A stretch of DNA of 64,000 bases from Aequoribacter sp049615385 (lineage in GTDB: Bacteria > Pseudomonadota > Gammaproteobacteria > Pseudomonadales > Halieaceae): the NCBI RefSeq assembly GCF_049615385.1, contig NZ_JBMZFL010000001.1; one strand, given 5' to 3'. Every line of letters starts with the position of its first letter. Within the stretch, counting starts at the first letter, position 1. Both the position numbers and the translations under genes were made by a program. The notes under the pieces are model-generated. The model was given only the letters and a program-made list of their open reading frames with translations. It made no database searches and was not told the DNA's origin. Positions 54,160 through 62,917 of the stretch are shown here, piece after piece.

Positions 54160-56061
54160 ATGAAGCGGTATTCGGGCATTGTGGCAGGCCTAATTAGTAG
54201 CATAGCTATGCAATCGACAGTTGCTGATCAAGACCGGCAGGATCAAGCGTTAGAAACGATTGTGGTGACAGAAAATTACGCCCCCTCCAGTATTTCCGCC
54301 ACAGCCGCGTCGGTCACTGTGTTGGATTCTGACGCCCTGAGCGAACTCAACAAGGCGCAAGTATCCGATGCGTTGCGAACGCTGCCCGGCGTGTTAATTG
54401 AAGAGCAAGGCGGCGCTGGAGGTCTGGTTGCTTTGTCCATTCGTGGTGGCGAGGGCAACTTCACAAAAATTTTGTTGAATGGTGTTGCCTTGAATGACCC
54501 CACGAATGTTCGAGGTGGGAGTTATGATATGAACTTGCTGAACGATCTTGAGGTGAACCGTATCGAGGTCGTCAAAGGACCGCAGTCGGTAATACACGGC
54601 TCGGATGCCCTGGCCGGTGTGATCCACTTGGTGACACCGACACCTGGCGCTGCTCTGCGTCCTAAAGTCCGCTTTGAGGGTGGTCAAGATGGCTACTACA
54701 ACTTGAAACTCTCCACTGGAGCAGATTTGGGTCCGGTGGGCGTCTTTGTGAACGCCGGTACACGAGACAGCGGCGAGTGGGTGGCTGGTAGCGAACGTCA
54801 GGTTGATTTTATCAATGCGATGGCTGCGTGGTCGATAGGTGAAAGCGATGATTTTACAGCGCAGCTTCATTGGCTTGACGGTGACCGAACGAGTTACCCT
54901 GAGCAAAGTGGTGGGCCAAGGTTGAGTGTGAGTTCAGCTTTAGAACGCAGCAATTATACAAGCGAGTTAGCGGCTTTGGGATGGGTGCGTGATTGGAGTG
55001 AAACTTTTCGTACTGATATAAAGCTCAATACGCTTCGCTATCAAGAGCAAACAGATTCTCCGGGCATTGTTCCTTACACCTCGGTGCCCGCTAATGGCAC
55101 GGATGCCGTGTTTAAGCAACAGTCGGTCTCTTGGGTCAACACGGCCGAGCTTGGCAATGATCATAGCTTAAGCTTTGGCGCCGATTACCGTGACGAGAGC
55201 GGTGACAGCAAAGGCTATTTGGATTTTGGATTTTTAATTCCCACTGATTATCGGTTGTCGCGCGAAACGACGGGCGTTTTCCTCCAGTGGCGAGCTCGTC
55301 TTGCTGATGATGTCGACCTTAACTTGAGCACCCGGTATGACGATACTGATCAAGGACAACATCAGCACACCTCTCGGCTTGGCCTTAAGTATGAGCTGAC
55401 GCCTGCATTCGCACTGCGAGCCAACTGGGGGCAGGGCTTTAAGTTACCTAGCTTCTTTGCTTTGGGACACGCGCTGGTGGGCAACCCAGATTTGCTACCA
55501 GAGGAAGCCAAAGGCTTTGATCTGGGCGCTGAGTGGCAACTATCGGGCTCAAGCGTCCTTGGGGTGTCGTGGTTTGAAAATCGCTACACGAATCTGATCG
55601 ATTTTGATCCACAGGCTTTTACCAATGTGAATCGTGACCGCGTCGACGCTCAGGGTTTCGAAGTGTGGGGTCAATGGCAGGGTGGCGAGAAGTTCTCGCT
55701 CAATTTTGCCCTGACAAAAACAGACATCGAAGTCGCTGGTAGCGCTCGGGAACTGGAGGGTCGCCCCGATTGGCAGGCGACGATTGGCGCGCTGTGGGTT
55801 CTAAATTCAGATCTTACTGCCCGTTTAGACTATCGTTGGGTGGGTGAGGTGTTTAGCTCCTCGTTGCACACAGGTCAATCCTTTACCCAAACGCTGGACG
55901 ATCAGCGCCAGCTTGACTGGCGTTTAGCGTGGGCGGCCACCGCTAACCTCAGTATGAATCTAGCAATCGATAACGTGCTGGATGACAATTTTGAAACGTC
56001 CGTTGGGTTCCCAAATGCAGGCAGGACACTGCGTTTAGGGATTCAGTGGAAGGCTGATTAA
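54160..56061 (+). CDS. TonB-dependent outer-membrane receptor
   Basis: This 633-residue receptor has a signal peptide (about 1-22), a TonB box ETIVVTE and a plug domain (about 45-165) with LRTLPGVLIEEQGG, ALSIRGGEGNFTKILLNGVALND and VIHGSDALAGVIHLVTP. A 22-strand barrel ends in LRLGIQWKAD with a terminal charged residue. The size and plug resemble BtuB-like receptors. TonB receptors import scarce or bulky ligands, and in this operon a sugar or glycoside is the most economical guess. The start immediately follows the preceding stop. Confidence 0.93.
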   Translation: MKRYSGIVAGLISSIAMQSTVADQDRQDQALETIVVTENYAPSSISATAASVTVLDSDALSELNKAQVSDALRTLPGVLIEEQGGAGGLVALSIRGGEGNFTKILLNGVALNDPTNVRGGSYDMNLLNDLEVNRIEVVKGPQSVIHGSDALAGVIHLVTPTPGAALRPKVRFEGGQDGYYNLKLSTGADLGPVGVFVNAGTRDSGEWVAGSERQVDFINAMAAWSIGESDDFTAQLHWLDGDRTSYPEQSGGPRLSVSSALERSNYTSELAALGWVRDWSETFRTDIKLNTLRYQEQTDSPGIVPYTSVPANGTDAVFKQQSVSWVNTAELGNDHSLSFGADYRDESGDSKGYLDFGFLIPTDYRLSRETTGVFLQWRARLADDVDLNLSTRYDDTDQGQHQHTSRLGLKYELTPAFALRANWGQGFKLPSFFALGHALVGNPDLLPEEAKGFDLGAEWQLSGSSVLGVSWFENRYTNLIDFDPQAFTNVNRDRVDAQGFEVWGQWQGGEKFSLNFALTKTDIEVAGSARELEGRPDWQATIGALWVLNSDLTARLDYRWVGEVFSSSLHTGQSFTQTLDDQRQLDWRLAWAATANLSMNLAIDNVLDDNFETSVGFPNAGRTLRLGIQWKAD

Positions 56062-56073
56062 AGGGTGCTAATA

Positions 56074-58944
56074 ATGCAAATAAATAACACTATGAAAAAG
56101 CGTATCGCTATATTCGCTGCATCTCTTTTTGTGGTTGCTTGCTCATCTGGCGAGGCGCCACCGGCTAACAGTGACCAGCAGGGGTCAGAGGTAGAATCTA
56201 CACTTGATTACACCCAGCTCGACACTGAGCCAGCCCCCATTTTGAACCCGCAAGAAGCCCTAGAGGCCTTCCGAATCGCGCCGGGGTTTAACATTGAACT
56301 GGTCGCATCCGAGCCATTGGTAGAAGACCCTGTTGCAATGGCCTGGGATGAGTACAGCCGCCTTTACGTTGTAGAAATGCGCGGTTACATGCCCGATATT
56401 TCTGGTAACGGTAAAAATGATCCCGTAGGGCAGATCGTGCGTTTGAGTGATATCGATGGCGATGGCGTTATGGATGAGTCCGAAGTCTTCATGGACAAGC
56501 TCATCAATCCGCGTGCGGTGGCGGTTGTTAACGAGGGTGTTTTGGTCGGCGTACCCCCCGATTTATGGTTGTGCCGATTGCCTGAGCCCGGCGCCGTATG
56601 TGACCAACCGGAACGCATTGGGGATTACGGGCCCGATGTGGGTAAAGCGAACGTCGAACACATGGAAAATGGCCTTTTGGCGGGCATCGATAATTGGTTG
56701 TATAACTCGAAGTCGGCGCGGAGCTTTCGCTATCGCAATGGCGAGTTAGAGGTGCGTATGGGCCCTAAACGTGGTCAATGGGGTATTGCCAAAGACGACG
56801 TCGGACGCTTGTTTTACAACCACAACTCTACCTGGCTACAAGGTGATTTATTATTTGGTGAAGATCTGTTCGCCGCTGGTGGAGAAAGAAAGTATCAGGG
56901 TATTGAAGAAAATCTGACTGAAACGAGTTTGGTGTATTCGGTGCGCGTCAATCCTGGCGTCAACCGAGCCTACATCGAAGGCACCTTGCGTGAAGACGGG
57001 CGTTTGAACAAGTCCACTGGCGTGAGTGGATTGGCTGTCTATCGAGGCGACCAATTCCCCGAGCGCTTCCGCCGCGATGTGTTCATTCCTGAAAGCGCGG
57101 GTAATGTCGTGTCGCAGTTTCGTTTGAGTGACGAAGGGATGAGCCTACAAGCCAGCCAGCAGCTGTATGCCGATGCGCAATGGGGTGAACGAGATTTTTT
57201 AGGGTCAACCGACGAGCGTTTTAGACCTGTTGATGCCTTTAACGGTCCCGATGGCGCGCTCTACATCGTTGATATGTACCGCGGTATTATCCAGGACTCG
57301 TACTACATGAGCGACGAGCTTCGAGCGCAAATATTACAACGTCACCTTGATAAACCGGTGGGTAAAGGTCGCATTTGGCGCGTGACTCATGAGGAAGGCA
57401 AGCCTCGCATGCCTCTCCCCAATCTAGGCACTAAATCGGCTTCTGAGCTTGTAGAACTCTTGGGCTCGGATAATGGTTGGACGCGCGACACGGCGCAACG
57501 CCTGCTTATTGCGAGTGAGGCCGATATAAAAGCAGACCTGCAGGCAGTGGTCTTGGGTGATAACACGCTTGCAGCGATTCACGCGCTGTGGGCGCTCGAA
57601 GGCCGCGGTGAGCTCGATGATAAGTTATTGTCGTCTACGATTACCCGAAACGACCCTTGGCGGCAGATCCATGCTCTGCGCGCAGGCTTAGAAACCTTAA
57701 GCGACGAATCTTTGTTATCGTTAGCGGGGTCTATGCAGCGTGTGGCCCCAGAGGTTGCGATGCAGTGGATTTTGGCCATATCGAGCCAGACCAAGGATGT
57801 CTCAGTTCGAGATAACCTCAAACGGGTCGCGTATGAGCACATTGATAATGCGTTTGTGCGTCAGGCCGTGGTCGTTGCAGTCGCTGAGCATGAAATCGAG
57901 TTTTTACGTAGTCTGCTGGCCGATGCCTTTATGCAAGACGAGGCGATGGGTAAACAAGCGTTACTGTCGGATTTGTCGGCTTATGCCTACCGTCAGTTAC
58001 GTGGCGATTTGAAGAGCGAGGAGCTTGCTCCCCAGGCTCTGGGCGAGTTGATTGCTTTGATTGAGTCGGCGGCTGGAGAACAGCAGTGGCAGCAAATTGC
58101 AATGTTGAAGGGGCTAAGCCGATTATCTCGCTTACCGGGGTTTCATCCTGCTTTACTCGAAGAGGCACCTGAACTATTCACTGCCGATGTAGACTCTACG
58201 GTCTTAGCCGAGGCGCGCAGAGACGCGCATCCTGCCTTCACGTGGCCTGGTGATCTGCTGGCAGTAGGGGTAGACCCGTTAACGCCCGAGCAAAAAGCTT
58301 TGATGGCAAAAGGCGAGACCTTTTACCTGCGGTGCGCCGGATGTCATGGTACCGACGGTGCGGGTTTAGCCGGCCTTGCGCCATCTCTCGCAGGCGTAGA
58401 CTGGGTGACTGGCCCGCCAGAATGGCTGGGTCGTATCATTCTGCAAGGTATGGCCGGTCCAGTGCTTGTTGATGGTAAAGAGTGGAACGGCGTGATGCCG
58501 GCGCATGGTCATATTACAGATCTTGACGACGAGACCCTGGCAGGCTTGATGACATACTTGCGCCGATCATGGGGTAATATGGCAACGTCGGTATCGGTGG
58601 CGGATGCGGCTGCAATCCGTGCAGCCTCGCGAGACAGGAAACAGCCGTGGACGGTCGCAGAGCTTGAGAAAGTGCCTTTTGATCGAGGTTTTGGCCCTTA
58701 CGTTGGAGAATACTCGGTGTCGTTTATAACGATTAAAATTACCGAGGAGCCTGAGGGCCTTATGATGAGCGCTGGTATGGCAGGAAATGGCTTGTTGGAA
58801 CCGGCGGGCAAAAATTTGTTTCGATCAGACGGTGACGATAAACCGATGACAATCGAGTTTATTCGGTCTGGGGATGGTCCTGCAGAAAGTTTGGTTATTA
58901 TTCGTGAAGATCAATCGATTCCCGCGAAGCGTAAAGTAGACTAG
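56074..58944 (+). CDS. Lipoprotein beta-propeller/HEAT/cytochrome c protein (PVC-type dehydrogenase)
   Basis: This 956-residue lipoprotein has lipobox FVVAC with the lipid Cys at about 23. Residues 60-430 form a beta-propeller of the membrane-bound dehydrogenase type (FNIELVASEPLVEDPVAMAWDEYSRLYVVEMRGYM, FNGPDGALYIVDMYRG). An EF-hand-like loop DIDGDGVMDESE lies near residue 130. HEAT-like helices span about 450-720, then a class I cytochrome c domain with C754AGCH and a distal Met. The C-terminal tail is about 85 residues. Such architectures are abundant in Planctomycetes and Verrucomicrobia. It likely oxidises a substrate in the periplasm and passes electrons to the haem. ATG 56074 has AAGGG upstream. 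Confidence 0.88.
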   Translation: MQINNTMKKRIAIFAASLFVVACSSGEAPPANSDQQGSEVESTLDYTQLDTEPAPILNPQEALEAFRIAPGFNIELVASEPLVEDPVAMAWDEYSRLYVVEMRGYMPDISGNGKNDPVGQIVRLSDIDGDGVMDESEVFMDKLINPRAVAVVNEGVLVGVPPDLWLCRLPEPGAVCDQPERIGDYGPDVGKANVEHMENGLLAGIDNWLYNSKSARSFRYRNGELEVRMGPKRGQWGIAKDDVGRLFYNHNSTWLQGDLLFGEDLFAAGGERKYQGIEENLTETSLVYSVRVNPGVNRAYIEGTLREDGRLNKSTGVSGLAVYRGDQFPERFRRDVFIPESAGNVVSQFRLSDEGMSLQASQQLYADAQWGERDFLGSTDERFRPVDAFNGPDGALYIVDMYRGIIQDSYYMSDELRAQILQRHLDKPVGKGRIWRVTHEEGKPRMPLPNLGTKSASELVELLGSDNGWTRDTAQRLLIASEADIKADLQAVVLGDNTLAAIHALWALEGRGELDDKLLSSTITRNDPWRQIHALRAGLETLSDESLLSLAGSMQRVAPEVAMQWILAISSQTKDVSVRDNLKRVAYEHIDNAFVRQAVVVAVAEHEIEFLRSLLADAFMQDEAMGKQALLSDLSAYAYRQLRGDLKSEELAPQALGELIALIESAAGEQQWQQIAMLKGLSRLSRLPGFHPALLEEAPELFTADVDSTVLAEARRDAHPAFTWPGDLLAVGVDPLTPEQKALMAKGETFYLRCAGCHGTDGAGLAGLAPSLAGVDWVTGPPEWLGRIILQGMAGPVLVDGKEWNGVMPAHGHITDLDDETLAGLMTYLRRSWGNMATSVSVADAAAIRAASRDRKQPWTVAELEKVPFDRGFGPYVGEYSVSFITIKITEEPEGLMMSAGMAGNGLLEPAGKNLFRSDGDDKPMTIEFIRSGDGPAESLVIIREDQSIPAKRKVD

Positions 58945-58951
58945 CTTACGG

Positions 58952-58979
58952 TGACCCCGACATGATGTTGTCGGGGTCA
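58952..58979. terminator. Stem-loop at the convergent junction
   Basis: A perfect 11-bp stem TGACCCCGACA/TGTCGGGGTCA with a 6-nt loop lies between two converging genes. There is no U run on either side, so it may act as a transcript-end barrier rather than a classical terminator. Confidence 0.6.
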
Positions 58980-58997
58980 GAAGTGGCTTTGAAACAC

Positions 58998-60518
58998 TTA
59001 GGACTCGGAGCGGTCGGTTGCAATAATGCCTGCAAGATCTTTGGCGTACTGCTTTTTACGCTCGACATCCATACCCCGAGTAATTTGGATGCGCTGGGCT
59101 TGAGGAGAGCCAGCACCGTGCATCGACTCCGTTAGATAGCCCACCGCATTGCGTCCTAGTGTCATGTTTTCGATTAAACGTAGCATACGAGTTCGATCTT
59201 CAGTCGAAACGTCGCTACGACCTTGGAAGTATTTTTGCAGTAGTTCGCCCATTTCAGGGCTATTAAAGTCAGCTTCAGAGGGTAAGGTCACCATGACTCC
59301 GCCAGCTAAATCTTGCGCCAGACGCGAAATTTCGTAAGGGAAGCGCGTGACGTTGTGCTTACAAATGTTTGCAAGCAGAGGGTCATTCATGAAAATGCCC
59401 GAGGCCAATTGCTTGGCCTCATAGGACGATGCGATTCCCGACGAATAAATTGTTTCGTTCAGGTGGGTCATTTCTACGAGCTTGTCTTTGATGTGACTGG
59501 CTTTTTCTGCGCCATTGTACTCAGCGATGCTTGCGGCGGCACCTACCATGACATCGCCCAAGCCTGTTTTACAAACGTAGCTGGCGCGATGGTAAGCGGT
59601 AAAGCGTGTTACTAGCTCTTGCGCGAACTCGTATTCGCCGTCCATTAGCACGTGCTCCCAGGGAATGAACACGTCGTCAAAAATAACCAGGGTTTCTTGA
59701 CCTCCGTACTGAGCATTACCTTTGTCGATATCGCCCGCCTCCAGTGCGCGTGTGTCGCAAGATTGGCGACCATAAACATACGTTAGGCCCGCCGCATCAC
59801 CCGGTACCATGCCGATAACCGCATAGTCCTTGTCGCCCTCTAACATATTCTGGGTGGGCATCACGCAGATCCAGTGTGAGTTTAAGCCGCCTGTCATATG
59901 TGCTTTGGCGCCTTTTACGTACAAACCTTTGCCGGTGCGGCGTGTGACATGCATAAAAAGATCGGGGTCTGCCTGCTCGGCGGGTCGCTTGCTGCGGTCG
60001 CCTTTCGGATCGGTCATGCCCGCACCCAAAATAATATTGTGCTTCTGCGCCTGTTTAATGAAGTCCAGGTAACGCTGGTGATAAGGTGTGCCGTGCTTTT
60101 GATCAATATCGTAGGTAATCGAGTGCAATACACTAATGGTGTCAAGCCCTGCACAACGTTGGAAGCAGGTGCCTGTCAGTTGGCCCATGCGACGCTGCAT
60201 TTTGTTTTTCATTACGAGATCGTGGGGTGACTCGACAATATGTAGGAAACGGTTCACCGTGGCGTCAATGAGTGAGGAGTGCGCTGTTGCTAGCTCTGGA
60301 TCCTCGATGGCAAGATCGTAGGTCATTCGCAGCGAATTGATGGATGGGCGAATAATGGGGTGATCTACCGGTTCCTCTATCTGCTCCCCGAATAAGTATA
60401 CCTTGACATCGCGACCTCTGAGGCTCTCGACATAGTCGTCGCCAGTGTTGATGGGGGTAAAGCGGGCCCAGCGTTCCGCCGCTGTTTCTTCTTTTGGGAA
60501 AAGGTAATCCTGTGACAT
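58998..60518 (-). CDS. 4-hydroxybutyryl-CoA dehydratase/HpaB-family flavoprotein
   Basis: This 506-residue protein (from ATG 60518, MSQDYLF) belongs to the 4-hydroxyphenylacetate 3-hydroxylase/4-hydroxybutyryl-CoA dehydratase family. C118 and C122 (TCFQRC), H310 and C316 (YHRASYVCK) lie at almost the spacing of the [4Fe-4S] ligands of the dehydratase (C99, C103, H292, C299). The FAD regions are GAKAHMTGGLNSHWICVMP and FIPWEHVLM. The Cys and His favour the dehydratase/isomerase branch over the Fe-free monooxygenases. The His-Cys gap is one shorter than in the reference. It is divergent from an unrecognised gene. Confidence 0.82.
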   Translation of the reverse strand: MSQDYLFPKEETAAERWARFTPINTGDDYVESLRGRDVKVYLFGEQIEEPVDHPIIRPSINSLRMTYDLAIEDPELATAHSSLIDATVNRFLHIVESPHDLVMKNKMQRRMGQLTGTCFQRCAGLDTISVLHSITYDIDQKHGTPYHQRYLDFIKQAQKHNIILGAGMTDPKGDRSKRPAEQADPDLFMHVTRRTGKGLYVKGAKAHMTGGLNSHWICVMPTQNMLEGDKDYAVIGMVPGDAAGLTYVYGRQSCDTRALEAGDIDKGNAQYGGQETLVIFDDVFIPWEHVLMDGEYEFAQELVTRFTAYHRASYVCKTGLGDVMVGAAASIAEYNGAEKASHIKDKLVEMTHLNETIYSSGIASSYEAKQLASGIFMNDPLLANICKHNVTRFPYEISRLAQDLAGGVMVTLPSEADFNSPEMGELLQKYFQGRSDVSTEDRTRMLRLIENMTLGRNAVGYLTESMHGAGSPQAQRIQITRGMDVERKKQYAKDLAGIIATDRSES

Positions 60519-60688
60519 GTTCGTAAGCCCTAGATTTTTTATGCGTCGTTGGATCATACTGGACGAGGCAAAAACTTCAATTGATCCTGGCTATCGGTCG
60601 ATGGCTTAAGAGCACCGAAATTGAAGTAGAAATTCGCTAATTACATGCGATAGGCTACTGGCCTCACAAAATAATAAGGTTTAGGAAT

Positions 60689-61789
60689 ATGATCACCGGC
60701 GCCGACGAATACCCCTTTCACCAAACCCCAGAGCCCATGGCCTATGCAGGCACCGATCGCAATTTTTACGATCGTTACTTCTTTAATGGGTATTCACCTG
60801 ACGGTGAGATCTTTTTCGCGATAGCCTTTGGCGTTTATCCTAACTTGGACATCATGGATGGTGCCGTTAGTATTTTGCACGGCGATAAGCAACACAATTT
60901 TCGCGCCAGTAAACACATGCAAGGTGAGCGCTCTGTCTTGCAAGTCGGTCCTTTGTCGATTCATATCGAGCAGCCACTGCTTAAGTCACGTATTGTTTTG
61001 GCTGACAACGATAGTGGAATGACTATCGACGTCACGATGACGGCACGGCACGCACCGGTGGAAGAGCCTCGATTTATTCGTCGTATCGGTACTCGTTCGC
61101 TAATGGATTACACCCGCATGACGCAAAACGTGGAATGGTCGGGTTTTGTCAGTGTCGATGGCAATCGTTCCGAACTTGACGGCCGCAAGGTCCGAGGCAC
61201 GCGCGATCGAAGTTGGGGTATTCGTCCAGTTGGCTTGCCCGACCCCCAGCCACCAACCACAGGGGGTTTATCGCAGTTTTTTTGGTTGTGGAACCCGTGC
61301 AACTTTGACGACTACGTGGCGTTTTCGCATACCAATGATGACGAATACGGACGCCCTTGGAACCGCCTAGGCGCCATTCAATCGATTGGTGGCAATATCA
61401 TTGAATTTGACGAAGTGGAATACCAGTATGAGTGGGAGGGGCCTACAAGCCGTAAAATCAAAGAGCTAAGAGCCTTGTGTCAGTCAGAGCATGGTGACGC
61501 CGTGCTGACGTTTCGACCGACCGCGACCTTTTTTATGCCAGGGCTTGGCTACATGCACCCCGAATGGGGTCATGGCACTGATCACGGCGACCTGGCAGTT
61601 ACGCAGGATACGTGGGATGTGCATCAATGCTTATTGGATCCTCGTTTTCTGCACATTCAAGCGATATCCGATGTTACTTTGGAATTTCAGGGCGCGATTC
61701 ATCAAGGAACCGGTGTTGTAGAACAGATGTTCGTTGGTGCACACGCCCCGACCGGCATGGGGGAGGGGCTGGATGTTGACCGGTCCTAA
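60689..61789 (+). CDS. Uncharacterised protein, possibly CrtC/AttH-like fold
   Basis: This 366-residue protein has no signal peptide or membrane segment and is rich in beta-prone segments and Trp (RSWGIRPVG, FFWLWNPCNFDDYVAFSHTNDD, GLGYMHPEWGHG). The pattern of paired Trp/His-containing strands resembles uncharacterised proteins with a two-lipocalin CrtC/AttH-like fold (DUF7064/7065 kind), but I cannot confirm that. No catalytic motif stands out. It begins 170 bp from the divergent HpaB-family gene, which suggests a shared regulatory region and perhaps a shared pathway. Confidence 0.7.
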   Translation: MITGADEYPFHQTPEPMAYAGTDRNFYDRYFFNGYSPDGEIFFAIAFGVYPNLDIMDGAVSILHGDKQHNFRASKHMQGERSVLQVGPLSIHIEQPLLKSRIVLADNDSGMTIDVTMTARHAPVEEPRFIRRIGTRSLMDYTRMTQNVEWSGFVSVDGNRSELDGRKVRGTRDRSWGIRPVGLPDPQPPTTGGLSQFFWLWNPCNFDDYVAFSHTNDDEYGRPWNRLGAIQSIGGNIIEFDEVEYQYEWEGPTSRKIKELRALCQSEHGDAVLTFRPTATFFMPGLGYMHPEWGHGTDHGDLAVTQDTWDVHQCLLDPRFLHIQAISDVTLEFQGAIHQGTGVVEQMFVGAHAPTGMGEGLDVDRS

Positions 61790-61833
61790 AAAAAGGCAGT
61801 ATTGCAGGGCATAGTAAGCATAAGGGACTAGGC

Positions 61834-61962
61834 GATGTCGCAACGCGAGGTCTCTCGGAATTGGTTGGAACAATCACTCCGCGCCGACGAAGCAACTATT
61901 GAGTCGGTTCAACGGATTGAAGTGGCTACAGGTCAGGTGGCTGCGAGTCATCGCTGGCCTTA
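61834..61962 (+). CDS. Possible 42-residue ORF
   Basis: An ATG at 61834 with AAGGGA upstream opens a 42-codon frame: MSQREVSRNWLEQSLRADEA, then a helical, polar remainder ending in SHRWP. No family is recognised. It may be a real small protein or a remnant of a larger gene. It lies between the unrecognised 366-residue gene and the NTF2-like gene, on the same strand as both. Confidence 0.3.
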
Positions 61963-62031
61963 AAGAGCGTGCCCTCACATACAGTCACTGTGGCGGTTTT
62001 AATGCGAGATCCTCCGCGAGGAACAGTAGAC

Positions 62032-62538
62032 GTGAAGCAGTGTTTTGGTAATCTAGGCAAGGATGTAAGTAGTGTGCTTCAATTAGGTGTGCTGGCGCTC
62101 TTCGTGATGGTCAGCGGCTTTCAGTGTAATAGTGTGAGAGCTAATGAGATGGGCGATTTCGGACAATCTCAAACCGAAGCCATACTCGCATTAGATGCCG
62201 ATTATTTTGCTCGTCTTGCCGCTGACCCCAGTTCCATTGAAGCAATGTTGCACGAGGAGTTTCGTTACTTAACGCACTTTCAAACGGAGCTCAGTAAACC
62301 TCGTTTGCTAGCTTACTTGAGACAAAGCCCTGGGTTAGTCGAGACCTTCAAACTGCGTGATCGCTATGTCTTCTCTACGGGCGATTTAGCGCTCGTTTGG
62401 GGTACGGTTCAAACTCAGGGTCAAAACGACGAGTTTGAGTCTGTTACATCACGCTATTGGCACGTGTGGCATAAGCATGATTCCCAATGGTTTTTGTTAA
62501 GACGCCAAGCGGGCCTGCTTGAAAGAGAAAACCGATAA
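62032..62538 (+). CDS. Exported NTF2-like (DUF4440-type) protein
   Basis: The GTG at 62032 has GAGGA 9 bp upstream and gives a 168-residue product. The signal peptide is hydrophobic (VLQLGVLALFVMVSGFQ) and probably cleaved near SVRA. The mature part is a single NTF2-like domain, with DADYFARLAADPSSIEAMLHEEFRYLTHF and the late strands ALVWGTVQTQG and YWHVWHKHDSQWFLLRRQAG. NTF2-like folds bind small ligands or act as lyases and isomerases; no catalytic residue is evident. Upstream in-frame starts would add a Pro/Arg-rich leader before the signal peptide. Confidence 0.75.
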   Translation: MKQCFGNLGKDVSSVLQLGVLALFVMVSGFQCNSVRANEMGDFGQSQTEAILALDADYFARLAADPSSIEAMLHEEFRYLTHFQTELSKPRLLAYLRQSPGLVETFKLRDRYVFSTGDLALVWGTVQTQGQNDEFESVTSRYWHVWHKHDSQWFLLRRQAGLLERENR

Positions 62539-62664
62539 TCCTGATTCATCTCGATTCGAAACCCAATGTCTGCAGCGTCGGGCATGCCCAAGTGCGGTAT
62601 TCTTTAGCATTGCAGGTCTCTTTTAATTGTGAAAAACTCTCAATAAGAAAAGAAGGTATTCACA

Positions 62665-62799
62665 ATGTCTCGCAGACTGCTATTCGTGATTCTTGGGCTG
62701 TTTATCCTACTGACTGGATGCGGCCAGAATGAGAAATCCAACGAAACACCCGATTCGGACTACCAGCGTCGACTCATCGAGCGCTTGATTGAATTGTAG
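62665..62799 (+). CDS. Small predicted lipoprotein (44 residues)
   Basis: ATG 62665 follows AGAAGG at a good distance. The product has MSRR, a hydrophobic segment LLFVILGLFILLTGC and a lipobox LLTGC with the lipid Cys at 19. About 25 polar residues follow, ending RRLIERLIEL. The entericidin-like size and lipobox make it a credible short lipoprotein that gene finders often miss. Its role is unknown. Confidence 0.6.
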   Translation: MSRRLLFVILGLFILLTGCGQNEKSNETPDSDYQRRLIERLIEL

Positions 62800-62917
62800 T
62801 TGAGGCAGGTCGCAACATCTCCCGAATACCCATGTCAGATGCCCAGCTCAATCTCCCAGACCGCGACACCATTACGGCGGGAATGTGAGAGCCGCCGGGG
62901 CAGCTACTTCAGTCGCT

